From contig NZ_LHPC01000051.1 of assembly GCF_001297125.1 (NCBI RefSeq), positions 150,910 through 214,909 of the forward strand: 64,000 bases of DNA, in the 5' to 3' direction. Both the position numbers and the translations under genes were made by a program. The notes under the pieces are model-generated. The model was not told the DNA's origin. It saw only the letters and a program-made list of their open reading frames with translations, and searched no databases. Shown piece after piece: positions 34,832 through 43,296 of this stretch; the stretch's first letter is position 1, and each line of letters opens with the position of its first letter. The DNA is from Pseudomonas sp. RIT-PI-q. GTDB taxonomy: Bacteria; Pseudomonadota; Gammaproteobacteria; Pseudomonadales; Pseudomonadaceae.

Positions 34832-36052
34832 ATGCGCCGCGTCGTTATCACTGGTCTGGGCATCGTTTCGTGCCTGGGCAATGACAAAGAGACCGTCTCC
34901 GCTAACCTGCGTGCAAGCCGCCCTGGCATCCGGTTCAACCCGGAATATGCTGAAATGGGTCTGCGTAGCCAGGTTTCCGGCTCCATTGACCTGCCACTCG
35001 AAGAGCTGATCGATCGCAAGATCTATCGCTTCGTCGGCCACGCGGCGGCTTACGCCTACCTGGCCATGAAAGACGCCATCACTGACTCCGGTCTGACCGA
35101 TGAGCAAGTCTCCAACCCGCGTACCGGCCTGATCGCCGGTTCCGGTGGTGCCTCCACGCTGAACCAGATGGAAGCGCTGGACATCCTGCGCGAGAAAGGC
35201 GTGAAACGCGTCGGCCCATACCGTGTAACGCGGACCATGAGCAGCACCGTTTCCGCTTGCCTGGCCACCCCGTTCAAGATCAAGGGCCTGAACTACTCCA
35301 TCGCTTCTGCCTGCGCCACCAGTGCTCACTGCATCGGTACTGCCATGGAACAGATCCAGATGGGCAAGCAGGACATCGTGTTCGCCGGCGGCGGTGAAGA
35401 AGAACATTGGAGCCAGTCGTTCCTGTTCGACGCCATGGGCGCCCTGTCCAGCCAGTACAACGAAACCCCGGAAAAAGCTTCCCGTGCCTACGACGCCAAG
35501 CGTGACGGTTTCGTCATTGCCGGCGGTGGCGGCATGGTCGTGGTCGAAGAGCTGGAACACGCTCTGGCTCGCGGCGCGAAGATCTACGCGGAAATCGTTG
35601 GCTACGGCGCGACCTCCGACGGCTACGACATGGTCGCTCCAAGCGGCGAAGGCGCCATCCGCTGCATGCAGATGGCCATGTCCACCGTTGATTCCCCGAT
35701 CGACTACCTGAACACCCACGGCACTTCGACTCCGGTCGGCGACGTCGCGGAAATGAAAGGTGTGCGTGAAGTATTCGGCGACAAGGCTCCGGCCATCAGC
35801 TCCACCAAGAGCCTGTCGGGTCACTCCCTGGGCGCCGCCGGCGTTCACGAAGCGATCTACTGCATGCTGATGATGGAAGGCAACTTCATGGCGGGCTCCG
35901 CCAACATCGACGAACTGGACCCGGAAGTGGCTGACATGCCAATCCTGACCAAGACTCGCGAAGACGCCACCATCAACACCGTGATGAGCAACAGCTTCGG
36001 TTTCGGTGGCACCAACGCCACGCTGGTACTGAAGCGCTGGGCCGGTAAGTAA
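34832..36052 (+). CDS. fabB: 3-oxoacyl-ACP synthase I
   Basis: A 406-residue ketosynthase that elongates the cis-3-decenoyl-ACP made by FabA. Catalytic Cys in SACATSAHC, His residues in NTHGTSTPVGD and KSLSGHSLGAAG, and the C-terminal SNSFGFGGTNATLVL motif are all intact. Codon usage is biased toward highly expressed genes. Ends in a strong terminator at 36078. Confidence 0.98.
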   Translation: MRRVVITGLGIVSCLGNDKETVSANLRASRPGIRFNPEYAEMGLRSQVSGSIDLPLEELIDRKIYRFVGHAAAYAYLAMKDAITDSGLTDEQVSNPRTGLIAGSGGASTLNQMEALDILREKGVKRVGPYRVTRTMSSTVSACLATPFKIKGLNYSIASACATSAHCIGTAMEQIQMGKQDIVFAGGGEEEHWSQSFLFDAMGALSSQYNETPEKASRAYDAKRDGFVIAGGGGMVVVEELEHALARGAKIYAEIVGYGATSDGYDMVAPSGEGAIRCMQMAMSTVDSPIDYLNTHGTSTPVGDVAEMKGVREVFGDKAPAISSTKSLSGHSLGAAGVHEAIYCMLMMEGNFMAGSANIDELDPEVADMPILTKTREDATINTVMSNSFGFGGTNATLVLKRWAGK

Positions 36053-36077
36053 TACCCCGCCCTTCTAAGCCGCACAC

Positions 36078-36110
36078 AAAAACGCCCCGACTGGTTCGGG
36101 GCGTTTTTTT
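36078..36110 (+). terminator. Rho-independent terminator after fabB
   Basis: CGCCCCGA (36083-36090) pairs with TCGGGGCG (36096-36103), flanked by A-run and a seven-T run. Confidence 0.92.
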
Positions 36111-36135
36111 ATGCGCCGAAAAAAATCGGGCCAAA

Positions 36136-36243
36136 CACAAATCCTGTGGGAGCTGGCTTGCCTGCGATGACGTCGGCACAGCCGATATTGATGTTGCCTG
36201 ACACTCCGCTATCGCAGGCAAGCCAGCTCCCACAGGGTTTGTG
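36136..36243. repeat. REP-type inverted repeat (GTGGGAGCTGGCTTGCCTGCGAT variant)
   Basis: The arms extend past the REP core: CACAAATCCTGTGGGAGCTGG at left and CCAGCTCCCACAGGGTTTGTG at right. Two internal C/G changes are compensated in both arms (CTGGC, CTGCG), showing that the pairing is conserved. Confidence 0.92.
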
Positions 36244-36353
36244 GTGTTCGATAAATCGGGGTCGAATCACTGTTTTTTTGCGTCGCGAACATGAAGCTTT
36301 TGTCATGAAACTCAGAGGCCTGCGACCAAATGCCGCGCATCTAGCGGGCTGCA

Positions 36354-36380
36354 GGACTTTTTCTGATTTTGCAAAAGTCC
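36354..36380. promoter_or_regulatory. Hairpin or operator upstream of the 62-residue gene
   Basis: GGACTTTT (36354-36361) and AAAAGTCC (36373-36380) are exact complements around an 11-base loop, ~97 bases before the start codon. The rest of 36244-36476 shows no gene. Role is open: operator, 5' leader hairpin or weak terminator. Confidence 0.35.
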
Positions 36381-36476
36381 GTTACCAAACTCAGTCGTTT
36401 ACATAGCAAGCTAACCAAACATATAACAGAGGCCTGCACACGCCTTGCTGCAGATAACAGAGATTGGAGCTAGCAG

Positions 36477-36665
36477 ATGACTGTAAAAGTAACTGAACGC
36501 GACGATTCACATAAGTCCCACGAAGGCGTAGCCGCCGGTATCCGGATCTGGGACGTGCACCAACAAGGTATGTTGGTGGGGATGTTTCACTCCGAGACCG
36601 ACGCCCACAGCTACAAGGCCGAACTGGAAAAACTGGAGCAGCAACGAGAGCTCCAATCCGCCTGA
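36477..36665 (+). CDS. Small conserved pseudomonad protein, 62 residues
   Basis: A 62-residue, highly charged cytosolic protein (E/K/H-rich), with no membrane segment. GGAG stands in a proper position (TTGGAGCTAGCAG) before the ATG, and a strong dedicated terminator follows, so it is a real monocistronic gene. The C-terminal half (SYKAELEKLEQQRELQ) looks like a helix or short coiled coil. I do not know its function. Confidence 0.8.
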   Translation: MTVKVTERDDSHKSHEGVAAGIRIWDVHQQGMLVGMFHSETDAHSYKAELEKLEQQRELQSA

Positions 36666-36682
36666 GCAATGACAGCATTGAA

Positions 36683-36721
36683 AACGACAAACCCCGCCAT
36701 GAGCGGGGTTTGTCGTTGTTG
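36683..36721 (+). terminator. Rho-independent terminator
   Basis: A 15-bp perfect stem, AACGACAAACCCCGC (36683-36697) with GCGGGGTTTGTCGTT (36703-36717), five-base loop. It probably serves both the small gene and the convergent DUF2058 gene. Confidence 0.88.
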
Positions 36722-36734
36722 CAGCCCTAAAGGC

Positions 36735-37277
36735 TTACCACATCAGATCGTCAGGGATCTGATAGGCCGCATACGGATCGTCTTCGGTAGCGACTTCTTC
36801 AGTCTTCACATTCAGCTGCACGATGCGCTGCGGATCGCGCTCCTGGATCTTCAGGGCGGCCTCACGGGGAATCACTTCGTAGCCACCAGCGTGGTGCACG
36901 ATCGCCAGCGAACCGTTGCTGAGCTTGTTGCGCATCAGCGTGTTGACCGAGATGCGCTTGACCTTCTTGTCGTCGACGAAGTTGTAGTAGTCCTCGGTCG
37001 TCAGCTTCGGCAGGCGCGAGACTTCGATCAATTGCTTGACCTGGGCTGCACGTGCCTTCGCCTCGGCCTTCTCCTGCTGCTGACGGTTTAGCTCCTGGTC
37101 GCGCTTGACCTTCTCGGCCATGGCTTCCTGAGCGGCACGCTGCTGGGAGTCATCGAGTTCGATCTGGCCTTTGTGAGCCAGGCGCTGTTGTTTCTGTTTC
37201 TCTTTGCCGACCTGTTTGGCCTGCTTTTGGTTGACCAGCCCTGCTTTGAGCAACTGGTCGCGAAGGGAAATGCTCAT
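36735..37277 (-). CDS. DUF2058 family protein, YaiL-like
   Basis: A 180-residue protein. Residues ~10-95 are an extreme K/Q/E-rich helix, likely a coiled coil (KQAKQVGKEKQKQQRLAHKGQ), followed by a compact C-terminal domain (LTTEDYYNFVDDKKVKRISVNTLMRNKLSNG). The family is widespread in gamma-proteobacteria and linked to nucleic acid or ribosome association only by its charge. It is the last gene of the cysM-rlmD-relA-mazG set, 28 bases after mazG. Confidence 0.9.
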   Translation of the reverse strand: MSISLRDQLLKAGLVNQKQAKQVGKEKQKQQRLAHKGQIELDDSQQRAAQEAMAEKVKRDQELNRQQQEKAEAKARAAQVKQLIEVSRLPKLTTEDYYNFVDDKKVKRISVNTLMRNKLSNGSLAIVHHAGGYEVIPREAALKIQERDPQRIVQLNVKTEEVATEDDPYAAYQIPDDLMW

Positions 37278-37305
37278 GGTGCTTATTTCTCACTTAGGCA
37301 ACTGC

Positions 37306-38139
37306 TCAACCGCAGCTGGGCAAATTCTTTTCCTGACGTTTGGCTTCGCCCCACAGGGCGTCCAACTCTTCGAGGGTGCAATCTTCTATGGGACGGTGGG
37401 TGTCGCGCAATGCCTGTTCGATAAAACGGAAGCGTCTTTCGAACTTGCTGTTGGCGCCGCGCAATGCAGTTTCCGGGTCGACCTTCAGATGCCGCGCCAG
37501 ATTGACCACCGAAAACAGCAGGTCACCGACTTCATCGGCAATCGCCGCCGAGTCGTTATCGGCCATGGCTTCGAGCACTTCATCGAGCTCTTCGCGGACC
37601 TTGTCCAGCACCGGCAACGCGTCCGGCCAGTCGAAACCGACCTGCCCTGCGCGCTTCTGCAACTTCGCCGAACGGGACAACGCCGGCAATGCGGCGGGCA
37701 CGTCGTCGAGCAAGGACAGCTGTTCGGGCGCCGACGATTTCTCGGCGCGCTCTTCGGCCTTGATCTCCTCCCAGCGTTGTTTGACCTGTTCTTCACTCAG
37801 TCGCGGGATATCCAGCGGCGCGTACAGGTCGCCGGTGGGGAACACGTGAGGATGACGGCGAATCAACTTGCGGGTGATGCTGTCGACGACGCCATCGAAT
37901 TCAAAGCGCCCTTCTTCCCGCGCCAACTGGCTGTAATAAACCACTTGGAACAGTAGATCACCCAACTCACCCTGCAAGTGATCGAAGTCGCCGCGCTCAA
38001 TGGCATCGGCGACTTCGTAGGCTTCCTCGAGGGTGTGCGGGACGATGGTTTCGTAGGTTTGCTTGATGTCCCAGGGGCAACCGAACTGCGGGTCGCGCAG
38101 GCGGTTCATCAGGTGCAGCAAGTCTTCAAGGCTGTACAT
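37306..38139 (-). CDS. mazG: Nucleoside triphosphate pyrophosphohydrolase
   Basis: A 277-residue all-alpha NTP pyrophosphatase with two MazG domains. The first has CPWDIKQTYETIVPHTLEEAYEVADAI and GELGDLLFQVVYYSQLA; the second has ELDEVLEAM...DEVGDLLFSVVNLARHL, with the EExxE and ExxD metal sites. It hydrolyses NTPs and in E. coli dampens ppGpp effects, fitting its place after relA. The ATG at 38139 (MYSLEDLLHLM) is the family start. Confidence 0.96.
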   Translation of the reverse strand: MYSLEDLLHLMNRLRDPQFGCPWDIKQTYETIVPHTLEEAYEVADAIERGDFDHLQGELGDLLFQVVYYSQLAREEGRFEFDGVVDSITRKLIRRHPHVFPTGDLYAPLDIPRLSEEQVKQRWEEIKAEERAEKSSAPEQLSLLDDVPAALPALSRSAKLQKRAGQVGFDWPDALPVLDKVREELDEVLEAMADNDSAAIADEVGDLLFSVVNLARHLKVDPETALRGANSKFERRFRFIEQALRDTHRPIEDCTLEELDALWGEAKRQEKNLPSCG

Positions 38140-38167
38140 CAAATATCTCGTTCGGCATCGGTGCCCT

Positions 38168-38240
38168 TGTAGGAGCGAGGCTTGCCCGCGAAGACGGTGT
38201 GTCAGGTATATCGCCTTCGCGGGCAAGCCTCGCTCCTACA
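38168..38240. repeat. REP-type inverted repeat (GTAGGAGCGAGG family)
   Basis: TGTAGGAGCGAGGCTTGCCCGCGAAG and its complement around a 22-base spacer, in the relA-mazG gap, so it would form a hairpin in the shared mRNA. Confidence 0.92.
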
Positions 38241-38250
38241 GGGGTCGGGA

Positions 38251-40494
38251 TCATGGTGTGCGGTTACGCCGGGTTTCGATGATGTTCGGCAACTGGGAAA
38301 TACGCCCCAGCAACCGGCCCAGTGCATCCAGCCCCGGAATCTCGATGGTCAGGGACATCAACGCAGTGTTGTCCTCTTTGTTCGAGCGGGTGTTGACCGC
38401 CAGCACGTTGATCCGCTCGTTGAGCAGCACCTGGGACACGTCACGCAGCAATCCGGACCGGTCGTAGGCACGGATGATGATGTCCACCGGATAGGTGAGC
38501 ACCGGCACCGGCCCCCAGCTGACCTGGATGATCCGCTCCGGCTCACGCCCGCCCAGTTGCAGCACCGAGGCGCAGTCCTGGCGGTGAATGCTCACGCCAC
38601 GACCCTGGGTGATGTAACCGACGATTGCATCCCCCGGCAACGGCTGGCAGCAGCCGGCCATCTGGGTCATCAGGTTGCCGACGCCCTGGATCTGGATATC
38701 GCCGCGCTTGCCCGGTTTGTAGCCGGTGGCCTTGCGCGGAATCAGTTCCAGTTGTTCGTTGCCGCGTTCCGGCTCGACCAGTTGCTGCGCCAGGTTCACC
38801 AATTGCGCCAGGCGCAAATCACCGGCACCAAGCGCGGCGAACATGTCCTCGGCAGTTTTCATGTTGGCTTTTTCGGCCAGCTTGTCGAAATCGACGGCTG
38901 GCAGACCGAGGCGAGTCAGCTCGCGTTCGAGCAAGGTTTTACCGGCCGCGACGTTTTGATCGCGGGCCTGCAATTTAAACCAGTGAACAATCTTCGCCCG
39001 CGCTCGCGAGGTGGTGACGTAACCCAGGTTCGAGTTCAGCCAGTCGCGGCTCGGGGTGCCGTGCTTGCTGGTGATGATCTCGACCTGCTCACCGGTTTGC
39101 AGGCTGTAGTTGAGCGGCACAATGCGCCCGTTGATCTTCGCGCCACGGCAGTTGTGACCGATTTCGGTGTGCACGCGGTAGGCGAAGTCCAGCGGTGTTG
39201 CGCCTTTGGGCAAGTCAATGGCGTGACCGTCCGGGGTGAAGATGTACACCCGATCCGGTTCGATATCGACCCGCAACTGTTCAGCCAGGCCGCCGATATC
39301 ACCCAACTCTTCATGCCACTCGAGGACCTGACGCAGCCAGGAGATTTTCTCTTCGTAGTGGTTGGAACCGGATTTGACGTCGGTGCCTTTGTACTTCCAG
39401 TGCGCGCAAACACCCAGCTCGGCTTCTTCGTGCATGGCGTGGGTGCGGATCTGCACTTCCAGCACTTTGCCTTCGGGGCCGATCACTGCGGTGTGCAGCG
39501 AGCGGTAGCCGTTCTCTTTCGGGTTGGCGATGTAGTCGTCGAACTCTTTCGGGATGTGCCGCCACAGGGTGTGGACGATACCGAGCGCGGTGTAGCAATC
39601 GCGCATTTCCGGCACCAGCACGCGAACGGCGCGCACGTCGTAGATCTGGCTGAACTCCAGACCCTTGCGCTGCATTTTGCGCCAGATCGAATAGATGTGT
39701 TTGGCCCGGCCGCTGATGTCGGCATCGACGCCGGTAGCGGTCAGCTCGTTCTTCAACTGGCCCATCACATCGGCGATGAAACGCTCGCGATCCAGTCGCC
39801 GCTCGTGGAGCAATTTGGCGATCTGCTTGTACTGATCGGGCTCCAGGTAACGGAAGGACAAGTCCTCCAGCTCCCACTTGATGTGACCGATCCCGAGACG
39901 GTGAGCCAGCGGCGCGTAGATGTCGAAGACTTCACGGGCGACGCGGTTGCGTTTCTCGTCGTCGGCGGTTTTCACCGCACGGATCGCACAGGTGCGTTCG
40001 GCCAGTTTGATCAGCGCGACGCGCACGTCGTCGACCATGGCCACGAGCATCTTGCGCAGGTTTTCCACCTGGCCCTGAGTGCCCAGCACCAGGGATTGAC
40101 GGGGGCTCAGGCTGGCGCTGATCGCCGCCATGCGCAACACGCCGTCGATGAGCTTGGCGACCACCGGACCGAAGCGCTGGCTGACCGCCGGCAATTCGAT
40201 CTGGCCTTCGCGCACGCCGCGGTACAAGACCGCCGCAACCAACGAATCCTGATCGAGTTTGAGATCGGCGAGTATCTCGGCGATCTCAAGGCCCGTGCGG
40301 AAACTCGAGGTCCCTTCGGACCATAGATTCTTCGCCGCATTGGCCTGTTGTTCAGACACACGAGCGAACTCGCATGCTTCCTTCAAGGCTTCGCGATCCA
40401 GTGCCAGATCGACACTGACCGCGTGATCGAGCCAAGCCTCGAGATTGATACTGCCGTCGGTGTTGATCGGCTGGTGTGCTCTCACCTGTACCAT
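38251..40494 (-). CDS. relA: GTP pyrophosphokinase RelA
   Basis: A 747-residue long RSH protein that makes (p)ppGpp on starved ribosomes. Order: degenerate HD hydrolase domain (residues ~50-200, lacking the HD pair, as in true RelA), synthetase (EFDDYIANPKENGYRSLHTAV, AHWKYKG), TGS (VYIFTPDGHAIDLPKGATPLDFAYRVH), helical region, CC/zinc-finger (AGCCQPLPGD, ASVLQL) and C-terminal ACT/RRM. It follows rlmD. A 123-base gap separates them, enough for its own promoter. Confidence 0.97.
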   Translation of the reverse strand: MVQVRAHQPINTDGSINLEAWLDHAVSVDLALDREALKEACEFARVSEQQANAAKNLWSEGTSSFRTGLEIAEILADLKLDQDSLVAAVLYRGVREGQIELPAVSQRFGPVVAKLIDGVLRMAAISASLSPRQSLVLGTQGQVENLRKMLVAMVDDVRVALIKLAERTCAIRAVKTADDEKRNRVAREVFDIYAPLAHRLGIGHIKWELEDLSFRYLEPDQYKQIAKLLHERRLDRERFIADVMGQLKNELTATGVDADISGRAKHIYSIWRKMQRKGLEFSQIYDVRAVRVLVPEMRDCYTALGIVHTLWRHIPKEFDDYIANPKENGYRSLHTAVIGPEGKVLEVQIRTHAMHEEAELGVCAHWKYKGTDVKSGSNHYEEKISWLRQVLEWHEELGDIGGLAEQLRVDIEPDRVYIFTPDGHAIDLPKGATPLDFAYRVHTEIGHNCRGAKINGRIVPLNYSLQTGEQVEIITSKHGTPSRDWLNSNLGYVTTSRARAKIVHWFKLQARDQNVAAGKTLLERELTRLGLPAVDFDKLAEKANMKTAEDMFAALGAGDLRLAQLVNLAQQLVEPERGNEQLELIPRKATGYKPGKRGDIQIQGVGNLMTQMAGCCQPLPGDAIVGYITQGRGVSIHRQDCASVLQLGGREPERIIQVSWGPVPVLTYPVDIIIRAYDRSGLLRDVSQVLLNERINVLAVNTRSNKEDNTALMSLTIEIPGLDALGRLLGRISQLPNIIETRRNRTP

Positions 40495-40617
40495 CTTGCT
40501 TACCTTCCCTACGACGCAGATTCAATGCGTCAAAATCGCTGACCTTCGTTGCCCATGAGCCCACGTCGGGCTGGTACGCGGCTGCATGGGCGGGCCAGTC
40601 GGACCAGACGAGCCTTC

Positions 40618-41970
40618 CTAGCTCGCTTCAAATAACGCCATGGCTTCGACATGTGCCGTTTGAGGAAACATATCGAGAATCCCGGCACGTTTTAACCGGT
40701 AGCCCTGCTTGATCAATTCAACCGTATCGCGCGCCAGCGTTGCCGGGTTGCACGACACATACACCAACCGTTTGGCGCCCAGGGACGCCAACTTGCGCAC
40801 GACCTCGAAAGCACCGTCACGCGGTGGGTCCAAGAGTACCGCACAAAAGCCTTCGCCGGCCCATTCGGCATCCGTCAAAGGCTGGGATAAATCGGCCTGA
40901 AAAAACTTCGCATTATGAAGATTGTTGCTAGCTGCGTTTTCCGCTGCCCGCTCGACCATCGCCTGCACACCTTCGACCGCCACCACTTCGCGAACAGCTT
41001 TGGCCAGCGGCAACGCGAAGTTACCCAACCCACAGAATAGATCGAGAACGCGCTCCTCGGCTTTCGGTTTCAGCCAGTCCAGCGCCTGGGCAACCATTGC
41101 TTCGTTGACACCAGCGTTGACCTGAATGAAATCTCCCGGCCGATACGCCAGGTTCAAATCCCACTGTTCAAGACGATAGCCCAACGACTGATCGGCTTCG
41201 ACCGGTTGCGGCTCGCCGTCGCCATGCAGCCACAACTGGGCTTCATGGAATGCGCAGAAATCCTTGAGGATCGTCATGTCGGCGTCGGACAACGGTGCCA
41301 CGTGCCGCAGCAAAACGGCGAGCGATGAACCGCTGAACAATTCCACATGCCCCAACGCCTGAGGTTTGCTCAAGCGCCGGAGCATTTCCGGCAGGCGGGT
41401 CATGATCGGTTGCAAGGGCTGTACCAGCACCGGGCATTCGTTGATGGCCACGATGTCCTGACTGCCCGCCGCGCGAAAACCGACGTCGAGTTTTTTCGCT
41501 TTCATGTCCCAGCGCACCGCTATCCGGGCGCGACGGCGGTAACCGAATTCCGGACCGCTCAACGGCGCTGCCCACTCTTCGGGTTCGACACCGGCGACGC
41601 GCGATAATTGCTCGGCGAGCATGCGCTGTTTCAGGGCGAGTTGTTCGTTGTGCGGCAGATGTTGCACGCTGCAGCCACCACAGCGACCGGCATGCGGGCA
41701 CGGTGCCGGGCGGCGTAGTTCGCTGGCCTTGAACACCCGCTCGGTGCGCGCCTCGACCACTTTGCCGTGGGCTCCGAGCACGCGTGCCTCGATGTCTTCA
41801 CCGGCCAGGGCGCCGATGACGAACCAGGTGCGGCCTTCGAAAAACGCGATACCGCGACCGTCATTGGCCAGGCGCTCGATGGTCAGGCGCTGCTTTTTGC
41901 CGGTCGGGACTTGCGGGGCCTTGCTGCCACCCGTGGGCTGGAAGCGCAGGCCTCTCTCTTGCTTGGCCAT
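40618..41970 (-). CDS. rlmD: 23S rRNA (uracil-1939-C5)-methyltransferase
   Basis: A 450-residue methyltransferase. N-terminal TRAM domain (TIERLANDGRGIAFFEGRTWFV), iron-sulfur cluster cysteines (CPHAGRCGGC plus an upstream/downstream Cys), SAM motif (VLDLFCGLGNFALPLA), DPPRDGAF and the catalytic Cys in VSCNPATLARD. Its ATG overlaps the cysM stop by one base (TGATG), showing coupling. Confidence 0.96.
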   Translation of the reverse strand: MAKQERGLRFQPTGGSKAPQVPTGKKQRLTIERLANDGRGIAFFEGRTWFVIGALAGEDIEARVLGAHGKVVEARTERVFKASELRRPAPCPHAGRCGGCSVQHLPHNEQLALKQRMLAEQLSRVAGVEPEEWAAPLSGPEFGYRRRARIAVRWDMKAKKLDVGFRAAGSQDIVAINECPVLVQPLQPIMTRLPEMLRRLSKPQALGHVELFSGSSLAVLLRHVAPLSDADMTILKDFCAFHEAQLWLHGDGEPQPVEADQSLGYRLEQWDLNLAYRPGDFIQVNAGVNEAMVAQALDWLKPKAEERVLDLFCGLGNFALPLAKAVREVVAVEGVQAMVERAAENAASNNLHNAKFFQADLSQPLTDAEWAGEGFCAVLLDPPRDGAFEVVRKLASLGAKRLVYVSCNPATLARDTVELIKQGYRLKRAGILDMFPQTAHVEAMALFEAS

Positions 41971-42872
41971 CAGTTGGGCGCGTCGAAAATGCCGGTCGAC
42001 AAGTAACGGTCGCCACGGTCGCAGATGATCGCGACGATCACCGCGTTTTCAACTTCTTGGGACAGACGCAGCATCGCTGCCACTGCACCGCCCGAGGACA
42101 CACCACAGAAAATGCCTTCTTCGCGGGCCAGACGACGGGTCACGTCCTCGGCTTCGCTTTGGGCCATATCGACGATCCGGTCCACGCGATCGGCCTGATA
42201 AATCTTCGGCAGGTATTCTTGCGGCCAGCGACGGATGCCCGGAATCGCCGAGCCTTCCATCGGTTGCAGACCGATGATCTGCACGTTCTCGTTCTGCTCT
42301 TTCAAGTAGCGCGAGACGCCCATGATGGTTCCGGTGGTGCCCATGGAACTGACAAAATGGGTGATGGTGCCTTCGGTCTGACGCCAGATTTCCGGGCCGG
42401 TGGTGGTGTAGTGCGCCTCCGGGTTGTCACCGTTGGCGAACTGGTCCAGCACCTTGCCACGGCCTTCGGCTTCCATTCGCTGGGCGAGGTCGCGGGCGCC
42501 CTCCATGCCCTCTTCCTGGGTAACCAGAATCAGCTCGGCGCCATAGGCCGTCATCGCGGCCTTGCGCTCGGCGCTGGAGTTGTCCGGCATGATCAGGATC
42601 ATCTTGTAACCCTTGATCGCGGCGGCCATGGCCAACGCAATCCCGGTGTTACCCGAGGTCGCCTCGATCAGCGTATCGCCGACGTGGATCTGCCCGCGCA
42701 GTTCGGCGCGAGTGATCATCGACAGCGCCGGCCGGTCCTTGACCGAACCCGCCGGGTTATTCCCTTCGAGCTTGAGCAAAAGGGTATTGCTGGTGGCGCC
42801 AGGCAGGCGCTGCAAACGAACCAGCGGAGTGTTGCCGACGCAATCGGCGATAGTTGGGTACTGCAAGGTCAT
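41970..42872 (-). CDS. cysM: Cysteine synthase B
   Basis: A 300-residue PLP enzyme that makes cysteine from O-acetylserine and sulfide or S-sulfocysteine from thiosulfate. PLP Lys in NPAGSVKDRPAL, phosphate-binding TSGNTGIALAM, and the CysM-type insertion GATSNTLLLKLEG. The ATG at 42872 begins MTLQYPTIADCVGNTPLV, the family start. First gene of the cysM-rlmD pair. Confidence 0.96.
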   Translation of the reverse strand: MTLQYPTIADCVGNTPLVRLQRLPGATSNTLLLKLEGNNPAGSVKDRPALSMITRAELRGQIHVGDTLIEATSGNTGIALAMAAAIKGYKMILIMPDNSSAERKAAMTAYGAELILVTQEEGMEGARDLAQRMEAEGRGKVLDQFANGDNPEAHYTTTGPEIWRQTEGTITHFVSSMGTTGTIMGVSRYLKEQNENVQIIGLQPMEGSAIPGIRRWPQEYLPKIYQADRVDRIVDMAQSEAEDVTRRLAREEGIFCGVSSGGAVAAMLRLSQEVENAVIVAIICDRGDRYLSTGIFDAPN

Positions 42873-43199
42873 GGCGTATTCGCAATCCAGACTGCGGGGG
42901 CGCCTATCATACCGGCAAACCTTCGCAGGCCATATCACGCAAAGTGTGGTGCTTATGGCTTATGGGAATAAGCGGCTCATTCAGTAATCTCTCCTCTCAG
43001 CAAATCGGTTTCGACATTGCCGCCGAGCGGGTCTGGAAACTCGACCAGGTAGGCATCGCGGAATCTCTCAAACGCAGTTGAATGTGTGTCAGCACTGCTG
43101 ACACTTTTACCGAGTGAGTAGCACGAGCCAATTGTCCCACCAGTGGTGCGACTTTCTCTTCGCCCCAGAGAAATCAGAGCGGCGGTGGCTATTAGGGCC
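42873..43199. other. Intergenic region upstream of cysM
   Basis: It presumably holds the cysM promoter. One short frame (42963-43081, 39 codons) runs rightward but has no ribosome site and no recognisable product. I see no RNA gene. The far end merges into the REP that overlaps the neighbouring kinase gene. Confidence 0.5.
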
Positions 43200-43296
43200 C
43201 CTTCGCGGGCAAGCCCGCTCCTACATTTTAACTTTGTCGGTCACACATTCTGTGTTCGCAGCAGATCCACTGTGGGAGCGGGCTTGCCCGCGAAGG
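43200..43296. repeat. REP-type inverted repeat overlapping a coding region
   Basis: CCTTCGCGGGCAAGCCCGCTC (43200) faces GAGCGGGCTTGCCCGCGAAGG (ending 43296). The right arm lies inside the 3' end of the kinase gene and its stop codon falls in the spacer, so the REP has become coding sequence. Confidence 0.93.

Noticed and set aside
38182..40326. A 714-codon open frame opposite relA
   Set aside because: Shadow of relA codon usage; relA has every expected domain and the antisense product resembles nothing I know.
42963..43081. A 39-codon frame between cysM and the kinase
   Set aside because: No ribosome site, no recognisable product, and it lies in the probable cysM promoter region.
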